DNA of 64,000 bases from Flavobacterium sp. 102. GTDB taxonomy: Bacteria; Bacteroidota; Bacteroidia; Flavobacteriales; Flavobacteriaceae. Location: the NCBI RefSeq assembly GCF_003634615.1, contig NZ_RBKX01000001.1, forward strand, positions 1,674,001 to 1,738,000. The letters run 5' to 3'. A program made the position numbers and the translations under genes. Positions within the stretch are counted from its first letter, which is position 1, and the number at the start of each line of letters is the position of its first letter. The notes below the pieces were generated by a model that saw only the letters and a list, made by a program, of their open reading frames with translations, did not search any database and was not told the origin of the DNA. Below are positions 42,001 through 48,600 of this stretch, piece after piece.

Positions 42001-42549
42001 GGTTATTATGATACGGATACTCATGCAATGAAACCTGTATTGTTAAACCAAGGCGTTGGAAGCAGTGAAACAGATGTTGATACTGTTACAATTGAGTTGC
42101 GTGATGCTACTACCTATGAATTGGTTGACACGACTACTGCGATGTTACAAACCAACGGAAATGCAGTTGCAACGTTTGCTACAGCACCAAGTGGTTCATT
42201 CTACATAGCAGTAAAACACAGAAATGCTATTCAGACTTGGAGTGCTAATCCAGTAACTGTGGGAACTTCTCCTTCAAGTTACGATTTCACAACAGCGGTA
42301 GACAAAGCGTATGGTGATAATATGAAAATGTTAGAGTTAGGCGTTTACGGCTTCTATTCAGGAGATTTGAATTTAATCCAAGATGAAAATATTGATGGAT
42401 TTGACTATTCAATTTGGGAATCTGATTATAATGATTTACTGTTTGGATATTATGCTACTGATTTGAATGGAGACGGAAATGTTGACGGATTTGATTACTC
42501 TATTTGGGAAACTAATTATAATAATCTAATTTATTCTATTCATCCATAA
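27004..42549 (+). CDS. Giant (5181-aa) Ig-like/beta-helix surface protein with dockerin-like C-terminus
   Basis: Signal peptide with a long N-region ending GVNAQ (about 42). Domains: right-handed beta-helix (about 43-850, ending DIGADEW); IPT/TIG (about 858-950); Ig/PKD-like (about 960-1030, YAWSPSTGLSATTGAS); a nidogen-like beta domain (about 1062-1245, VHSNGFLILGN); many Ig-like repeats with YQWQ.S.D cores; a MAM/jelly-roll-like module (about 2680-2840, EGFETFPPTGW); GEVED (about 3362-3504); more Ig-like repeats (about 4000-4360); acidic metal-binding repeats of MopE type (about 4746-4985, YYADADGDGFGDN, NNTDCDDAN); and a C-terminal beta domain followed by a dockerin-like EF-hand pair (about 5119-5175, DLNGDGNVDGFDYSIW). 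No T9SS type A or B sorting domain is visible. Very rich in Ser, Thr, Ala and Gly. Probably a fibrous adhesin. Confidence 0.85.
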   Translation: MMNNNYNSWYSSGITTCVQTWQKKAVLLLFFVMFGVFGVNAQVTTNGGSGLAGSYGTLAEAITALNAATISSPVVITLTGNETAPAGGYNITKSGTSTNTITIQGSSSTITAPTPQASGILVDAIFKITGADWITIQNFTMQENAANTTTTAASNNMTEFGVALFYATATDGAQNCTIQNNTISLNRTYQNTFGIYSNSTHTATNATTSATASSVAGSNSGLKVYGNAISNVNFGIMVVGPTAAANHNTGIDIGGAASGTGNTITNFGTTSTFSGYANVSGTVNGILVRNSTGFNVSYNSVTSSNGGITAAQTLRGIFIPAASNAPTGTFTNTINNNTIALTHGFSSGTIQGITVEATTGTATSTQNINNNNFTALGSSVATSGTITAISCVMPNLVTNINSNTFTNITSNTTGSFTFIGHSYTMPAGGSQTISGNSIVTAFNKTGAGGTVTVATSSSSSPNGTTSTVTNNNFSNITVTGATGITGLSNFDGSSSSATRVCTGNTFNNWVGGTGSITAITYGYFGGTTSTMSNNTITNITGQSSITGLSIGSSANLATTLNVANNVINNLSSTGTGGAVIGLSCSNASTTINLNSNTIHTLSTTSSSAVTGISIGGGATTNVYQNKVYNLLGTNASSTVNGILITSGVNINTFNNLIGDLRATAASGTDVIRGISITSSTGTSNQRVYYNTIYLNGTSSGTNFGSSGIFHTFSTTATTSALDLRNNIVVNASSANGTGFAVAFRRSSATNLNNYASTSNNNLFFGTSGAFSDGTVASFGAFQTLVSPRETASKYQNPTFASITGSDATFLKFVSGAVNLAGASGQVIAGYTTDFDGETRDASTPDIGADEWVNGTVVLPTITGFTTAFSPTAPIYLCSNGGSVVTITGTNLDTVSSVLFNGGAGVNLVGSITNATSTSLTVTSPAGVVDGIIRVINPAGSVDSSSSFTTADPPTVGVSSAATICLGANTVLTATGANTYAWSPSTGLSATTGASVTASPTTNTTYTVTGTSTAGCTATNTVAITVSPVASAVTVSKNPTVACLGGITTLTANGGTVSSTPSAYGFAGTTGTYTPITGTTVTAAIGDEFGAGNLPIGFSFNYNGTNQTVFAVHSNGFLILGNTTPAITGNFNFTNALATGALFIAPLWDDNNTTGGSVIYSTTGTAPNRVLTVQWTGMHVAGAGSATNPTIDMQALLYENGNIQFIYGAQSAALSSPTASIGISGASGNYISVTPLSPIGTSTISSSTENTSVNTANIPSGTILTFNAPTQPSVLWSPSTDLFTDAAATQSYSGENIKVVYSKSNVEQTYIATATLGSCPTSGSVTVTPNALPTIATSGDVAICNGGAGASLTATGGVSYVWSPATGLSAANVANPTATPSTTTTYTVTGTDANGCQNTATAVVTVNEPVAVTVQPANQTALENGPASFSVTATGTGLTYQWEYSSDSGANWNSLSGETAATYAIASASTSQNNYLYRVVVSGTAPCASVTSASASLLVGSVAIVSQPTSQTICSDGTATFAITTTGDVTSYLWQYSTDNVNWFTAPGIATNSSLVLTGINSSLSGYLFRCSLNGGALISNAATLTVFDAIVIGTQPASQTVCSNAASVSFESAATGSGVSYQWQLSTDSGSNWNNVSGATSATYTINTPGVGLNNNQYRVVVSGTSPCSAVTSSVATLTITDVTVAASAVSICIGSSVTLSATYTGTPGTTTSSWVSATAGSGAETPISGDSTSVTPTAAGTYVYTFTTNGDCSFTRTISVTVNALPVISSVTATPATVCSDSPIALTGLSVVNANGTSALGAGATSSSSTGNSIFPGGWGGAKSQYLIRASELTALGYVAGNITSVAFEPTTSGQTYQGFFVSIASTSNTVLTTTFLSNGTQVYAGTLADNGFTPVANTVNTLAFGTGVGSASSFAWDGISNIVLTFSWSRVPSASTSTSSTMKSDTVGFVCGAYRQRDSFTPAAMLAETSASSTVSIRPRLTLGGVIATNLASTYTWSWNSTPAVTTATGTTSITNTSGSALNQTFTATATSAAGCTNSLTTSAVTVNTTIPAPTGTDSTQCGTATPTCSVVGSGTPGSTFRWYTVSTNGTAISGQTGNSLIVPYAIAATTIFYVSEVSADGLCESPRTAVTATVTPPLAFSLSASSTTNCSGSPSLTPITIATNEGYDSYSWSNAGTVSGNETTGWTFSPTTTTTYTLTVTGGGCSTTATVVVTPTALPVVNVTAVPSSICVGASTTLTALTTTTASGTAKIGSGTTSEFSYSIFRHGFGNGNFRHQLLYSASELTAAGLTAGPLTSVAFNVTTLGSPDYSDYTVSLANVSATSLTTTFNPSTLTQVYTAPSFTLVSGINTFTFGTGSGSTGFVWDGISSVLVNVCYTVSGASSTSYVEATTTSSNTNSQLLGSTGACTATTATTAVTSRPNATFGGQVGSQGVGTLAYTWNDPATTTGNVLTVTPSATTTYTVSGYDSTTGCTATTSNTVTVFTPPTAPSVTNANQCGTRVPLVAVADTNGYTTPTFKWYADEVTTTALQTSTSTTYTTSVSTTTTFYVSVVSPGGCESPRAAVTTTVVAPATLIVSPAAFVCAGGSTVLSASGAVSYTWTPALGLSETTGASVTASPSSNTTYSVTGVDENGCTTAASTVLVTVNQPLPSITAGVINPAVCVGGTVDLTSTSAGSAFSYTEGFETFPPTGWTMLNPGLGNSWQATNVLEPDGVRTGTSSMAYYYDTDFSGNAWAITPAQTLTAGVPYTVSFWYRVPNSSYSENIKLTVGTLATVADQTTTLINLTSLSGIATFQQATTTFTPTTTGTYYFGLNCFSTADQDTIYVDDFAISGGQTVTYAWTSTPAGFTSSVQNPTNVTVNGETTYMVTASSGACTTSSSIIVTPNALPTFTLSDDVTICKGQSTTLEVTGSGLTYLWSTGATTASISVTPSTTTTYNVVATETATGCQATQEVIVTVSDPGAVLSTGTTTSQIVIPGGSTTFTVATASGPVYTYQWQVRTSINDPWTNLSDDSNYSNVNTATLTVADIDETFNGYQYQCLVTGESPCAALIPIVATLTVDTTGIEQQPQSVTVCAPSSTSFSIVTSGDEPYGIEWQISLDGIVYENISDGFDAVTGLTFSGVDQLTLNVSGITVANDGLKFLCQINFYLPSDAATLTVKSPVVASNPANQTVCSSGGTAVFSTTATGSDLAYQWQFSTDGGSSWNPYVGTGATTASISIVNPALATDGTQYRVVVSGNAACDSVTTAAATLFINNPTITTAPSAVSVLRGNTAAFSVVASAATSYQWQYSTTVNGTYTNVSDATPVGVTYSGADSASLSVVTTEATPAVSNNFYRCVVTYNGCSVNSVGAQLTINGYCTPSIATSTTSYFDQVTMNGATSFDNTASGFSTNGYGNFTSSFSVSQVLGNSVTYSTTLIGTTVGIAIWVDWNKNGSFETTERVANTTGYVSTFSGSFAVPMSATVGATRMRIMMDWNNSNPANPCVQSTRAETEDYTFEILPQPVCASGSFVAGTASATSTSICFGNTASLSLTGFTTGVAGLTYQWYYSANGVDFSPVSEANSTTLTTGSLTANAYYYCVTSCSEGGSETSNTVTITVANPLITGSTPAGRCGTGTVVLGAEANAGSSINWYSAATGGTTLGTGTSFTTPSIAATTTYYAEAVAGGGVGNATSTYSGTTNNGANTGSHGIAITTTVPSVKIVSADIPFTGTGTLTIALKNTANSTVLSSVTTGTVTGLGTTALTIPLDITIPTAGNYLLIVNSVTGTVGGLGYSTVTYPLTALGGTFSVTGGYWFSSTTSNMYLYNLAVSTGCSSARTAVVATVDPLPTATISYTGSPFCSTATIGTVTRTGTTGGTYSSTSGLTIDSSTGEIDITASTPGTYTVTYTMDGTTYCTAQTATTTVVINQALTSGFAYDFAAYCTNQGTATPTVSGASGTFTASPAGLSINSTTGAITLATSTAGTYTVTNTVSVAGCPNSVSTFEVTINSAVVITAQPSSVSQLPGDNTSFSVTATGTGLTYQWEVNDGLGWTTLSGETAATLSLTAVTSEMNSYQYRVIVSGATSCAPVTSNAATLTVNTAAIATNPANFTACSEGANTASFSVTTTGVVTSYQWQVSTNGTTWSDITNGGIYADADTATLLLSGLSLSNDGLQFRCVLNGAVNSNPATLTIKTAVAITTQPSSATACSAGSTTFSVVATGDNLAYQWQESADGTTWNNISGATLATLTLNSLTVGMNGYQYQVIVSGASPCSPLTSSVATLVVNTVVAVSAQPANSTVCNGANATFSVTASGTALSYQWEISTDGTLWSELSGETASSLTVNAVTMGMSGYQYRVIISGAAPCGSVTSNVATLTVSQPVAPTFASASLDVCSDVAQALTVTNVPTSTLTLGTGTSLSTGSSTAAALGPNPMQTYYGGTRQQMLITAAELTTLGVSNGYVINSVAINLSAAESRTLQNFTVKMKNTSTTAFANTTFETGTTSVRNAANYSPVVGWNTIVFDNSFTYTGGSLIVELTFSNNDGGGSGTNRAYHSTTSYTSTLFYRADSTSATAVAAQTTASFSYSSRNNMQFGVLGAITTWSPATGLYTNLGATTAYTDGANATTVYVKTNTSQAYTATFTNSLGCTNSAVVNVNVLTSSTLASITQPAVTCSGSQTTFNLTGLLPNSTSTIGYTINGVVQTAITGVVADASGNASFTVALPAVNNGRTLAITSLTRTDLTPNCATAISANNTVVISVQPLVTYYADADGDGFGDNAVTEISCLGQPSGYVTNNTDCDDANEFVNATFPFYADADGDGYGAGASVLLCAVNATTPPSGYSVNNTDCAPTDPFIYQTFTFYVDADGDTYGTGSLVSVCAVDANTPPAGYSLNNTDCNDANALLFTTYSFFADTDGDGFGAGSLVSVCAVDANTPPTGYSLSDKDCDPADPTKWQSTSLFVDLDGDGYDNGNVNVCWGATVPAGYSQTTLGFDCDDTDPLRNLTNPCETVVTVKMIIEGYYDTDTHAMKPVLLNQGVGSSETDVDTVTIELRDATTYELVDTTTAMLQTNGNAVATFATAPSGSFYIAVKHRNAIQTWSANPVTVGTSPSSYDFTTAVDKAYGDNMKMLELGVYGFYSGDLNLIQDENIDGFDYSIWESDYNDLLFGYYATDLNGDGNVDGFDYSIWETNYNNLIYSIHP
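42357..42528 (+). other. Dockerin-like duplicated EF-hand region
   Basis: Two related segments in the protein end share GFDYSIWE-x-x-YN: one around DENIDGFDYSIW and one around DLNGDGNVDGFDYSIW. The second has a full DxNxDGxxD calcium loop; the first has an irregular loop (DLNLIQDENIDGFD). Duplicated F-hand loops at the extreme C-terminus are the layout of type I dockerins and of the C-termini of some Bacteroidetes hemagglutinin-type proteins. Confidence 0.6.
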
Positions 42550-42553
42550 TATA

Positions 42554-42597
42554 AAAAGAGTCACCATGTATTTATATTATATGCATGGTGATCTTTT
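42554..42597 (+). terminator. Possible terminator or attenuator after the giant gene
   Basis: A long stem (AAAAGAGTCACCATG at 42554-42568 with CATGGTGATCTTTT at 42584-42597, one unpaired position) with an AT-rich loop. There is no long T tract beyond the stem. It lies in the 86-bp gap before surface protein B, so B may depend on read-through. Confidence 0.55.
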
Positions 42598-42635
42598 ATA
42601 AGCTTATAAAAATTTATTAATTAAATAACTTTAAT

Positions 42636-45215
42636 ATGTCTACAAAATTTAAAAAAATTAAAAAAGATTGGTTATTGCTTTGTTTTGTTTTGTTTTCGTT
42701 TGTTACTTCGTATTCACAAGCGCACCTTACTTATACAATAACAAATTTTACATCAACTACAAATACTTTGTCTTATGATGTTTACATTACTAATGATGGT
42801 ACTACTCAAATTAAACTTGCAAATTTAAGCATAGGTATTAATTATAGTTCACTCATATTAAATGGTTCAACAAATGCTACTGGTAATAATACCAATTATA
42901 CATACGAGGCTGGTTCTCGTTCAGAAGGACTAAATGGTTTAAATCCATATGCCAATGTACTTCATCAGTATAGCGCAACTAAAAACCATTTGCGTTTTCA
43001 GACTTCTTCACCTGCAACTATTGATAACTCACCAGTGTTGACTATAGGTGTTCCATATAAAATTGGACGCTTTACTTTTGCAAATGCTGGAGGTGTAAAC
43101 TGGACAAGTCAAAGTAATGCTTTGTTAGCTTTTCAAGGAGCTGCACAAGGAGGATATGCAACTACTCAGGCAACTGTTTATGTCGGTACCAATATAAGTA
43201 GTACTACCTATGGTGTAGGTGCTAATTTGTCATTTTCTTATGTTAATTCACCCTACTTGTTGAATACATGTACAAATACCTCTAGTTCTATTACAGAAAC
43301 AGCATGTGGTTCTTATACTTGGACAGCTGGTAACGGTCAAACTTATACTGAAAGTGGTACTTACACTTCAGAAACTCCAATTGGAGGCGGTTGTACTGAT
43401 ACTAAAACTTTGAATTTAACTATTATTCAACCAACAGCTCCAACGGTTTCGTTAAGCAGCAGTGATGGCGATAATACATTTGCCTATGGCACGAGTGTTA
43501 CTTTCACGGCCAATGCCGGAAATTTAGGTGGCGGTACTGCGAGTTATGATTTCAAGGTAAATGGTGTATCGGTTCAAAATGGTGCTTCTAATACATATAC
43601 TGTTAGTACAGCCAATGAGAATAACTTGGCCAATGGTAATCAGGTTAGTGTTAGTATCACAGTAACGGGAGGCACTTGTTTATCGACACCAACCGCCGAT
43701 AGTAATGTTATAGCCAATACCGTAACAGGAGCTTATTTTACCAATATCACTAATTATTGTGGTCAGACTTTACCGGCAGTTGGTTCAAGAATAAAATGTT
43801 CTGTGCCAAGTGGCGTTGTAGGTGTTTTAGGTTATCGATTTAAAGTGACCAACAATGTTACGGCTATGTCTACTACAGTAGATAGCAATGTTGCCAGTTT
43901 TAATATGGGCATGATTAACAGTAGTGTTTTTGCATACGGAACAAGTTATAATGTTCAAGTAGCGGCTATCGTTAATGGCGTTTTACAGCCTTATAGCAGT
44001 GGCGTATGTGTTATCACTACTCCAAGTGTTCCATCGAATCAAGTAACTTCATTATGTGGTCAGACTTTAGAGTCTTTGAATACAAGAATTTATGCTTCTA
44101 CTGTTTCAGGTTCTGTACTTTATAGATGGAGAGTTGCTTTGTCTACAGCACCAACGACTTATTTCACACTTACTACAACTTCATCAAGTTTTAGATTGAC
44201 CAATGTACCTAATTTGAATGTTACTTTTGGTAAGACTTATTTGGTAGAAGTTCAATCGGATGTTGTAATCAATGGAGTGTCATTTACCTCAGATTATAGC
44301 ACAGTTTGTAATGTAAGTACACCGGCGGCTTCTACTATCAGCGTTTCAGCTAATCAGTGTGGTCAGACTTTGACGACTATCTTGGATAGAATTTATGTTA
44401 ACTCGGTACCGAATGCGGTGAATTATACCTACCGTGTACAGAAAGTAGGTAGTGCACAAGCTTATGATTTCACAACTAGTTTCACAAGTTTCCGTTTGAA
44501 TAATTTCCCATCATTGTCATTGACTTATGATTCTGAGTATAATGTTTCGGTAATGGTACAACTCCTTATCGATGGCGTTTATTATGAATCAGAATTTAGT
44601 GAGCCATGTATCATCAGAACACCATTATTCCCAACGGTAGGTCTTCAGTCTTCACAATGTAGTGATGGAAATGAGCAGACTCCTGGGCCTTACCAAGTAC
44701 AATCAAATTCAGAACTTATTTACAGTGAGTTTGTGTCGGGCGCTTCTTATGAGTTCTTATTACAACAATTAGTGAATGGAGTACCAACAGGAACACCATT
44801 AAGCACTACACGTTCCGGAAACTACTTTTCTTTGGATATGATTGACGGCGAGTTAGCAGATACGGATTATGTGGTTTATGTGAAATTGCTTCACTATGGC
44901 GAAGGTCCTGTGGGTAAAGATTGTATTATCAGAACACCATCAGTAGCTACTAAAATGGTTGTTACATCAGCGTTTGCTGCTAAAGCATATCCAAACCCAT
45001 TTGCAAACAACTTCTTGATTGATTTGACTACAGAGAGTCAATCATCAGTAAGTATCAAGGTTTATGATATGGTTGGAAGATTAGTAGAATCACATGAGTC
45101 AAAAGCCTCTAACTTAAGTTCTTTCCCAATAGGAGATAGATACCCAAGTGGCGTTTACAATGTGGTTGTTACTCAAGATGAAGAGGTGAAAACCCTTCGA
45201 GTGATTAAAAGATAA
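42636..45215 (+). CDS. T9SS-exported surface protein B: cohesin-like head plus shared C-terminal cassette
   Basis: 859 aa. Signal peptide MSTKFKKIKKDWLLLCFVLF continuing to SYSQ (about 28). Residues about 30-205 form a beta-sandwich whose pattern (TLSYDVYITNDGTTQIKLANL, then SIGINYSSLIL, later PYKIGRFTFANAGG) resembles cohesin/CBM-like domains of Bacteroidetes surface proteins. Residues about 215-262 are a short module (TACGSYTWTAGNGQTYTESG). From residue 269 the shared cassette follows, nearly identical to protein A apart from about a dozen substitutions, until the last ~45 residues, where B differs clearly (GRLVESHESKASNLSSF). Ends LRVIKR. It lies 86 bp after the giant gene, whose dockerin-like end could be a partner; that link is inference. 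Confidence 0.85.
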   Translation: MSTKFKKIKKDWLLLCFVLFSFVTSYSQAHLTYTITNFTSTTNTLSYDVYITNDGTTQIKLANLSIGINYSSLILNGSTNATGNNTNYTYEAGSRSEGLNGLNPYANVLHQYSATKNHLRFQTSSPATIDNSPVLTIGVPYKIGRFTFANAGGVNWTSQSNALLAFQGAAQGGYATTQATVYVGTNISSTTYGVGANLSFSYVNSPYLLNTCTNTSSSITETACGSYTWTAGNGQTYTESGTYTSETPIGGGCTDTKTLNLTIIQPTAPTVSLSSSDGDNTFAYGTSVTFTANAGNLGGGTASYDFKVNGVSVQNGASNTYTVSTANENNLANGNQVSVSITVTGGTCLSTPTADSNVIANTVTGAYFTNITNYCGQTLPAVGSRIKCSVPSGVVGVLGYRFKVTNNVTAMSTTVDSNVASFNMGMINSSVFAYGTSYNVQVAAIVNGVLQPYSSGVCVITTPSVPSNQVTSLCGQTLESLNTRIYASTVSGSVLYRWRVALSTAPTTYFTLTTTSSSFRLTNVPNLNVTFGKTYLVEVQSDVVINGVSFTSDYSTVCNVSTPAASTISVSANQCGQTLTTILDRIYVNSVPNAVNYTYRVQKVGSAQAYDFTTSFTSFRLNNFPSLSLTYDSEYNVSVMVQLLIDGVYYESEFSEPCIIRTPLFPTVGLQSSQCSDGNEQTPGPYQVQSNSELIYSEFVSGASYEFLLQQLVNGVPTGTPLSTTRSGNYFSLDMIDGELADTDYVVYVKLLHYGEGPVGKDCIIRTPSVATKMVVTSAFAAKAYPNPFANNFLIDLTTESQSSVSIKVYDMVGRLVESHESKASNLSSFPIGDRYPSGVYNVVVTQDEEVKTLRVIKR

Positions 45216-45309
45216 GATAATTACAAATTACGAGATACTAAGTATTAAGTAAAGCGTATTAAGATTTTTAAATCCCTGTCTCGGTAAACGAGATAGGGAT
45301 TTTTTTTTA
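43441..45309 (+). repeat. Shared display cassette, copy B
   Basis: Near-identical at DNA level to 17636-19507 and similar to 49113-50982, in the same orientation. The match to copy A includes the 3' spacer and terminator. Confidence 0.92.
45271..45309 (+). terminator. Terminator of surface protein B (repeated hairpin)
   Basis: AATCCCTGTCTC at 45271-45282 pairs with GAGATAGGGATT at 45290-45301, followed by Ts. It is the same hairpin as after protein A. Confidence 0.88.
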
Positions 45310-45619
45310 CCGCGATTTGTTTTCTGCTTGAACTTTTATCGATTACCCTTTCTTTAAGGTCTTAAGCATATATGCAACCTTTTTTATCGCAATAAAACGG
45401 ATTATATTTTTGTTAGGCTATTGTCCTTTTACCCATAACTAATATCAAACTTCTTAAATTTCTTATAAATTTTTTTGTAAATACTATTTTTTTATCGATT
45501 AAATACATAAAAAAATCGTCCAAAAGCTTCTTTGTGATTGGTTAACAATTAGTTAATCTTTTATAATTTTTAAGAGTTAATTATTGAGTAATTTTGTCTT
45601 GTAATTAAACTTTTTATCT
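45310..45619 (+). promoter_or_regulatory. Upstream region of surface protein C, candidate -7 at 45589-45596
   Basis: 310 bp of AT-rich non-coding DNA. TAATTTTG at 45589-45596 fits TAnnTTTG and would give a leader of roughly 20 nt. The -33 TTTG is not evident. TTAACA occurs at 45542. No other feature seen. Confidence 0.4.
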
Positions 45620-48600
45620 ATGAAAAATATTTTACTTTTTAGAAAGCCTATTTGGCTTTTGTTGATTTGTCTCTCGCTCAACACGGCTTGGGCACAGGGT
45701 CCCATAATGACTTGGGACTTCACAGCAAACAACAATGCGGTTACTAATTTGCCGGGAGGAACAACGACTATTAGTTCAAACGGTATATCATTTGCATCGA
45801 CAGGTTGTACAGGTAATGGTTATGGAGGGTCAGCTTGGGCAGCAGGTGATTATATCCAAATTCTTGCACCTACAACAGGTTACGAAATTACAACAATGAC
45901 TTTAAATGTAAGGAGTTCAAATACTGGGCCGGCAGCATTTAATGTACAATATAGTTCAACTGGTACAAGCGGAACTTTTACTACACTTTCCACTTTATCT
46001 AGTACAAATGCTTCTTCATGTGCATCAAGAACGATTGATTTTTCTTCAATAAACGCATTAGATAATAATCCAAACGTAGTTATACGACTTGTATGTAGAA
46101 GTGACGGAGAAGCGGATGGTAATCCTTCTAGTGGTAACCCTGCAAGTGGAGGGACATTCCGTATGGATGATGTTGTTATAAATGGAGTTGCAATACCTAC
46201 ATGTACTTCTCAAACCATAACGGCTTTAGCTACACCGGTTACTAAAACTTTTGGTGATGCAACTTATAGTGTGTTCACTAATGCTACTCCATCCGGTCTT
46301 ACCGTTACTTATGGAACTAGTAATGGTAGTGTGGCTTCGGTTGATGCAAATGGAATCGTTACAATTCAAGGTGCTGGTACTGCTACAATCACCGCTTCAC
46401 AAGCGGGTGATGGTACTTATTGTGCTGCCAATCCTGTTACTCAGGCATTGACGGTTAATAAAGCTACTCCAACGATTACAACAAACCCAACAGCTTCAAA
46501 CATAACTTTCGGTCAGACCTTGGTTGCTTCTAGTTTAACAGGCGGCTCCGTAAGTGTGCTTGGGACTTTTGCTTTTACAACTTCTAGTACAGCACCTAAT
46601 GCAGGTACGGCCAGTTATAGTGTGACTTTTACACCAACAGATACGGCTAATTACAATACAATTACAACGAGTGTTAATGTAACTACGGATAAAGCGACTC
46701 CGACTATAACTGCTTCCGGTTTCCAATCACTTGAATATAATGGCTCACCACAAGGACCTGATTCTTCTACGACTAGTTCTACAGGAACACGTTCTTACAG
46801 TTATTCAGGAACTACTTATGGATCGGTAGCTTATGGTCCAACCGCAGTGAAGCCAACCAATGCCGGTGACTATAATGTTGTAGCAACGGTTGCTGAAGAT
46901 GATAATTATCTAAGTGCTTCTTCTGCGGCATACAGTTTTACAATTGCTAAAGCAGGCTTAACCGTAACTGCTGATGATAAAACTGCAGTACAAAATTCAA
47001 GTATTCCATCATTTACTGTTAGTTACACAGGTTTTGTAAATGGAGAGGATGAGACTGATTTGATTACTGCACCAACAGCAGATAGTCCAACGGCCAATAT
47101 AGCTGTAGTGAATAACTATAGCATAGTTGCTACTGGTGGTGTTTCTGACAATTATAATTTTACTTATGTAGATGGTAGTTTTAGTGTAACTTCTGCTTCT
47201 CAACCTGTTTGTCCATCCGGTACTACTATTGCGCCAGGTAATGATCAAATCGTTTGTGAAGGTTCGGTTGCTACATTGCTTACAGCTACTGCTGCTACTA
47301 GCGGTATAAACGGAACCCCAACCATACAATACCAATGGTATTACAACTTAACTGATGATAATACTGTTTTAGGTGCTACTCAAATTGATGGCGCAACTTC
47401 AAGTACTTATTCTCCATCGACAGCCACTGTAGAAACTCGTTATTATTTCTGTGTCGCGTATGCTGTTGATAATGAATGTGTTCAAAATAGTGGTTTACAA
47501 GCTTTGGCTTCCAATACTGTAAAAGTAGAAGTTATCGATACACCGGAAGCTACAATAAATCCTTCAGGATCAATCACTTTATGTGAAGGCAACAGTGCTG
47601 TTTTAACTGCAAATGCAAGTGAAAGTTATTTATGGTCAAACGGAGCTACTACACAAGCTATCAATGTAGGTGTTTCAGGTGATTATTCGGTTGTTGTAAC
47701 TGCAGCTAATGGTTGTCAAAGTCCGGTTTCAGAAGTAACTTCTGTAACTGTTAATCCTTTACCAGCTACTCCAACGATTACTCCTAGTGGCTCAACAACT
47801 TTGTGTGCGGGAGAAAGCGTAACCTTAACTTCAAGTGTAGGTGATGCTTATTTGTGGTCAAATGATGAAGAAACCTCTTCTATAGAAGTTTCCACTTCGG
47901 GTAATTATAGTGTTCAAGTTATTGATAGTAATGGTTGTTTAAGTAATTCTTCGGAAGAAATTATTGTTACTGTAAGTTCGGCATTGGTTGTTGGAAGTGT
48001 TTCAAATTTGGATGTTCCTGCTCCTGGAGCAAATCATGTAGTTATAAGTCAAATATATGGTGGTGGCGGAAATTCAGGGGCTACCTATAGAAATGATTTT
48101 GTAGAATTATACAATTCAAGCGACAATAGTGTTTCTTTAACCGGATGGTCAATTCAACAAGCATCTGCGACGGGTACAACATGGACTGAAGTTAATCTGT
48201 CAGGTACTATACCAGCGAAAGGATACTATTTAATTCAAGGAGCTTCCGGCGGAGCTGTTGGGGCACTTTTACCAACGCCAGATGCTACTTCATTATTCAA
48301 TATTGGAGTTGGTAGTGGAAAAATTGCGCTTTCAAATGCAACTACTTCCTATGATGGAACATCTTGTCCATCTGCAGCTCTTATTGATTTTATCGGATTT
48401 GGGTCTTCAGCAAATTGCAGTGAAACTAGCCCAGGACCACTTCATACTAATACCACTGCAACTGTAAGAATTAATGGTGGTTGTACAGATACGAATAATA
48501 ACGCGACAGATTTTACAGCGACGACGCCTTCTCCAAGAAATACATCTTCTTCAACTTATACATGTACTGTTAGTTCTTCAGTTGAGACCATCTGTAGTGG

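Noticed and set aside
42636..43440. Firm annotation of the protein B head as a cohesin
   Set aside because: Only the strand pattern resembles cohesin. Without a profile search or model it is kept as a hypothesis.
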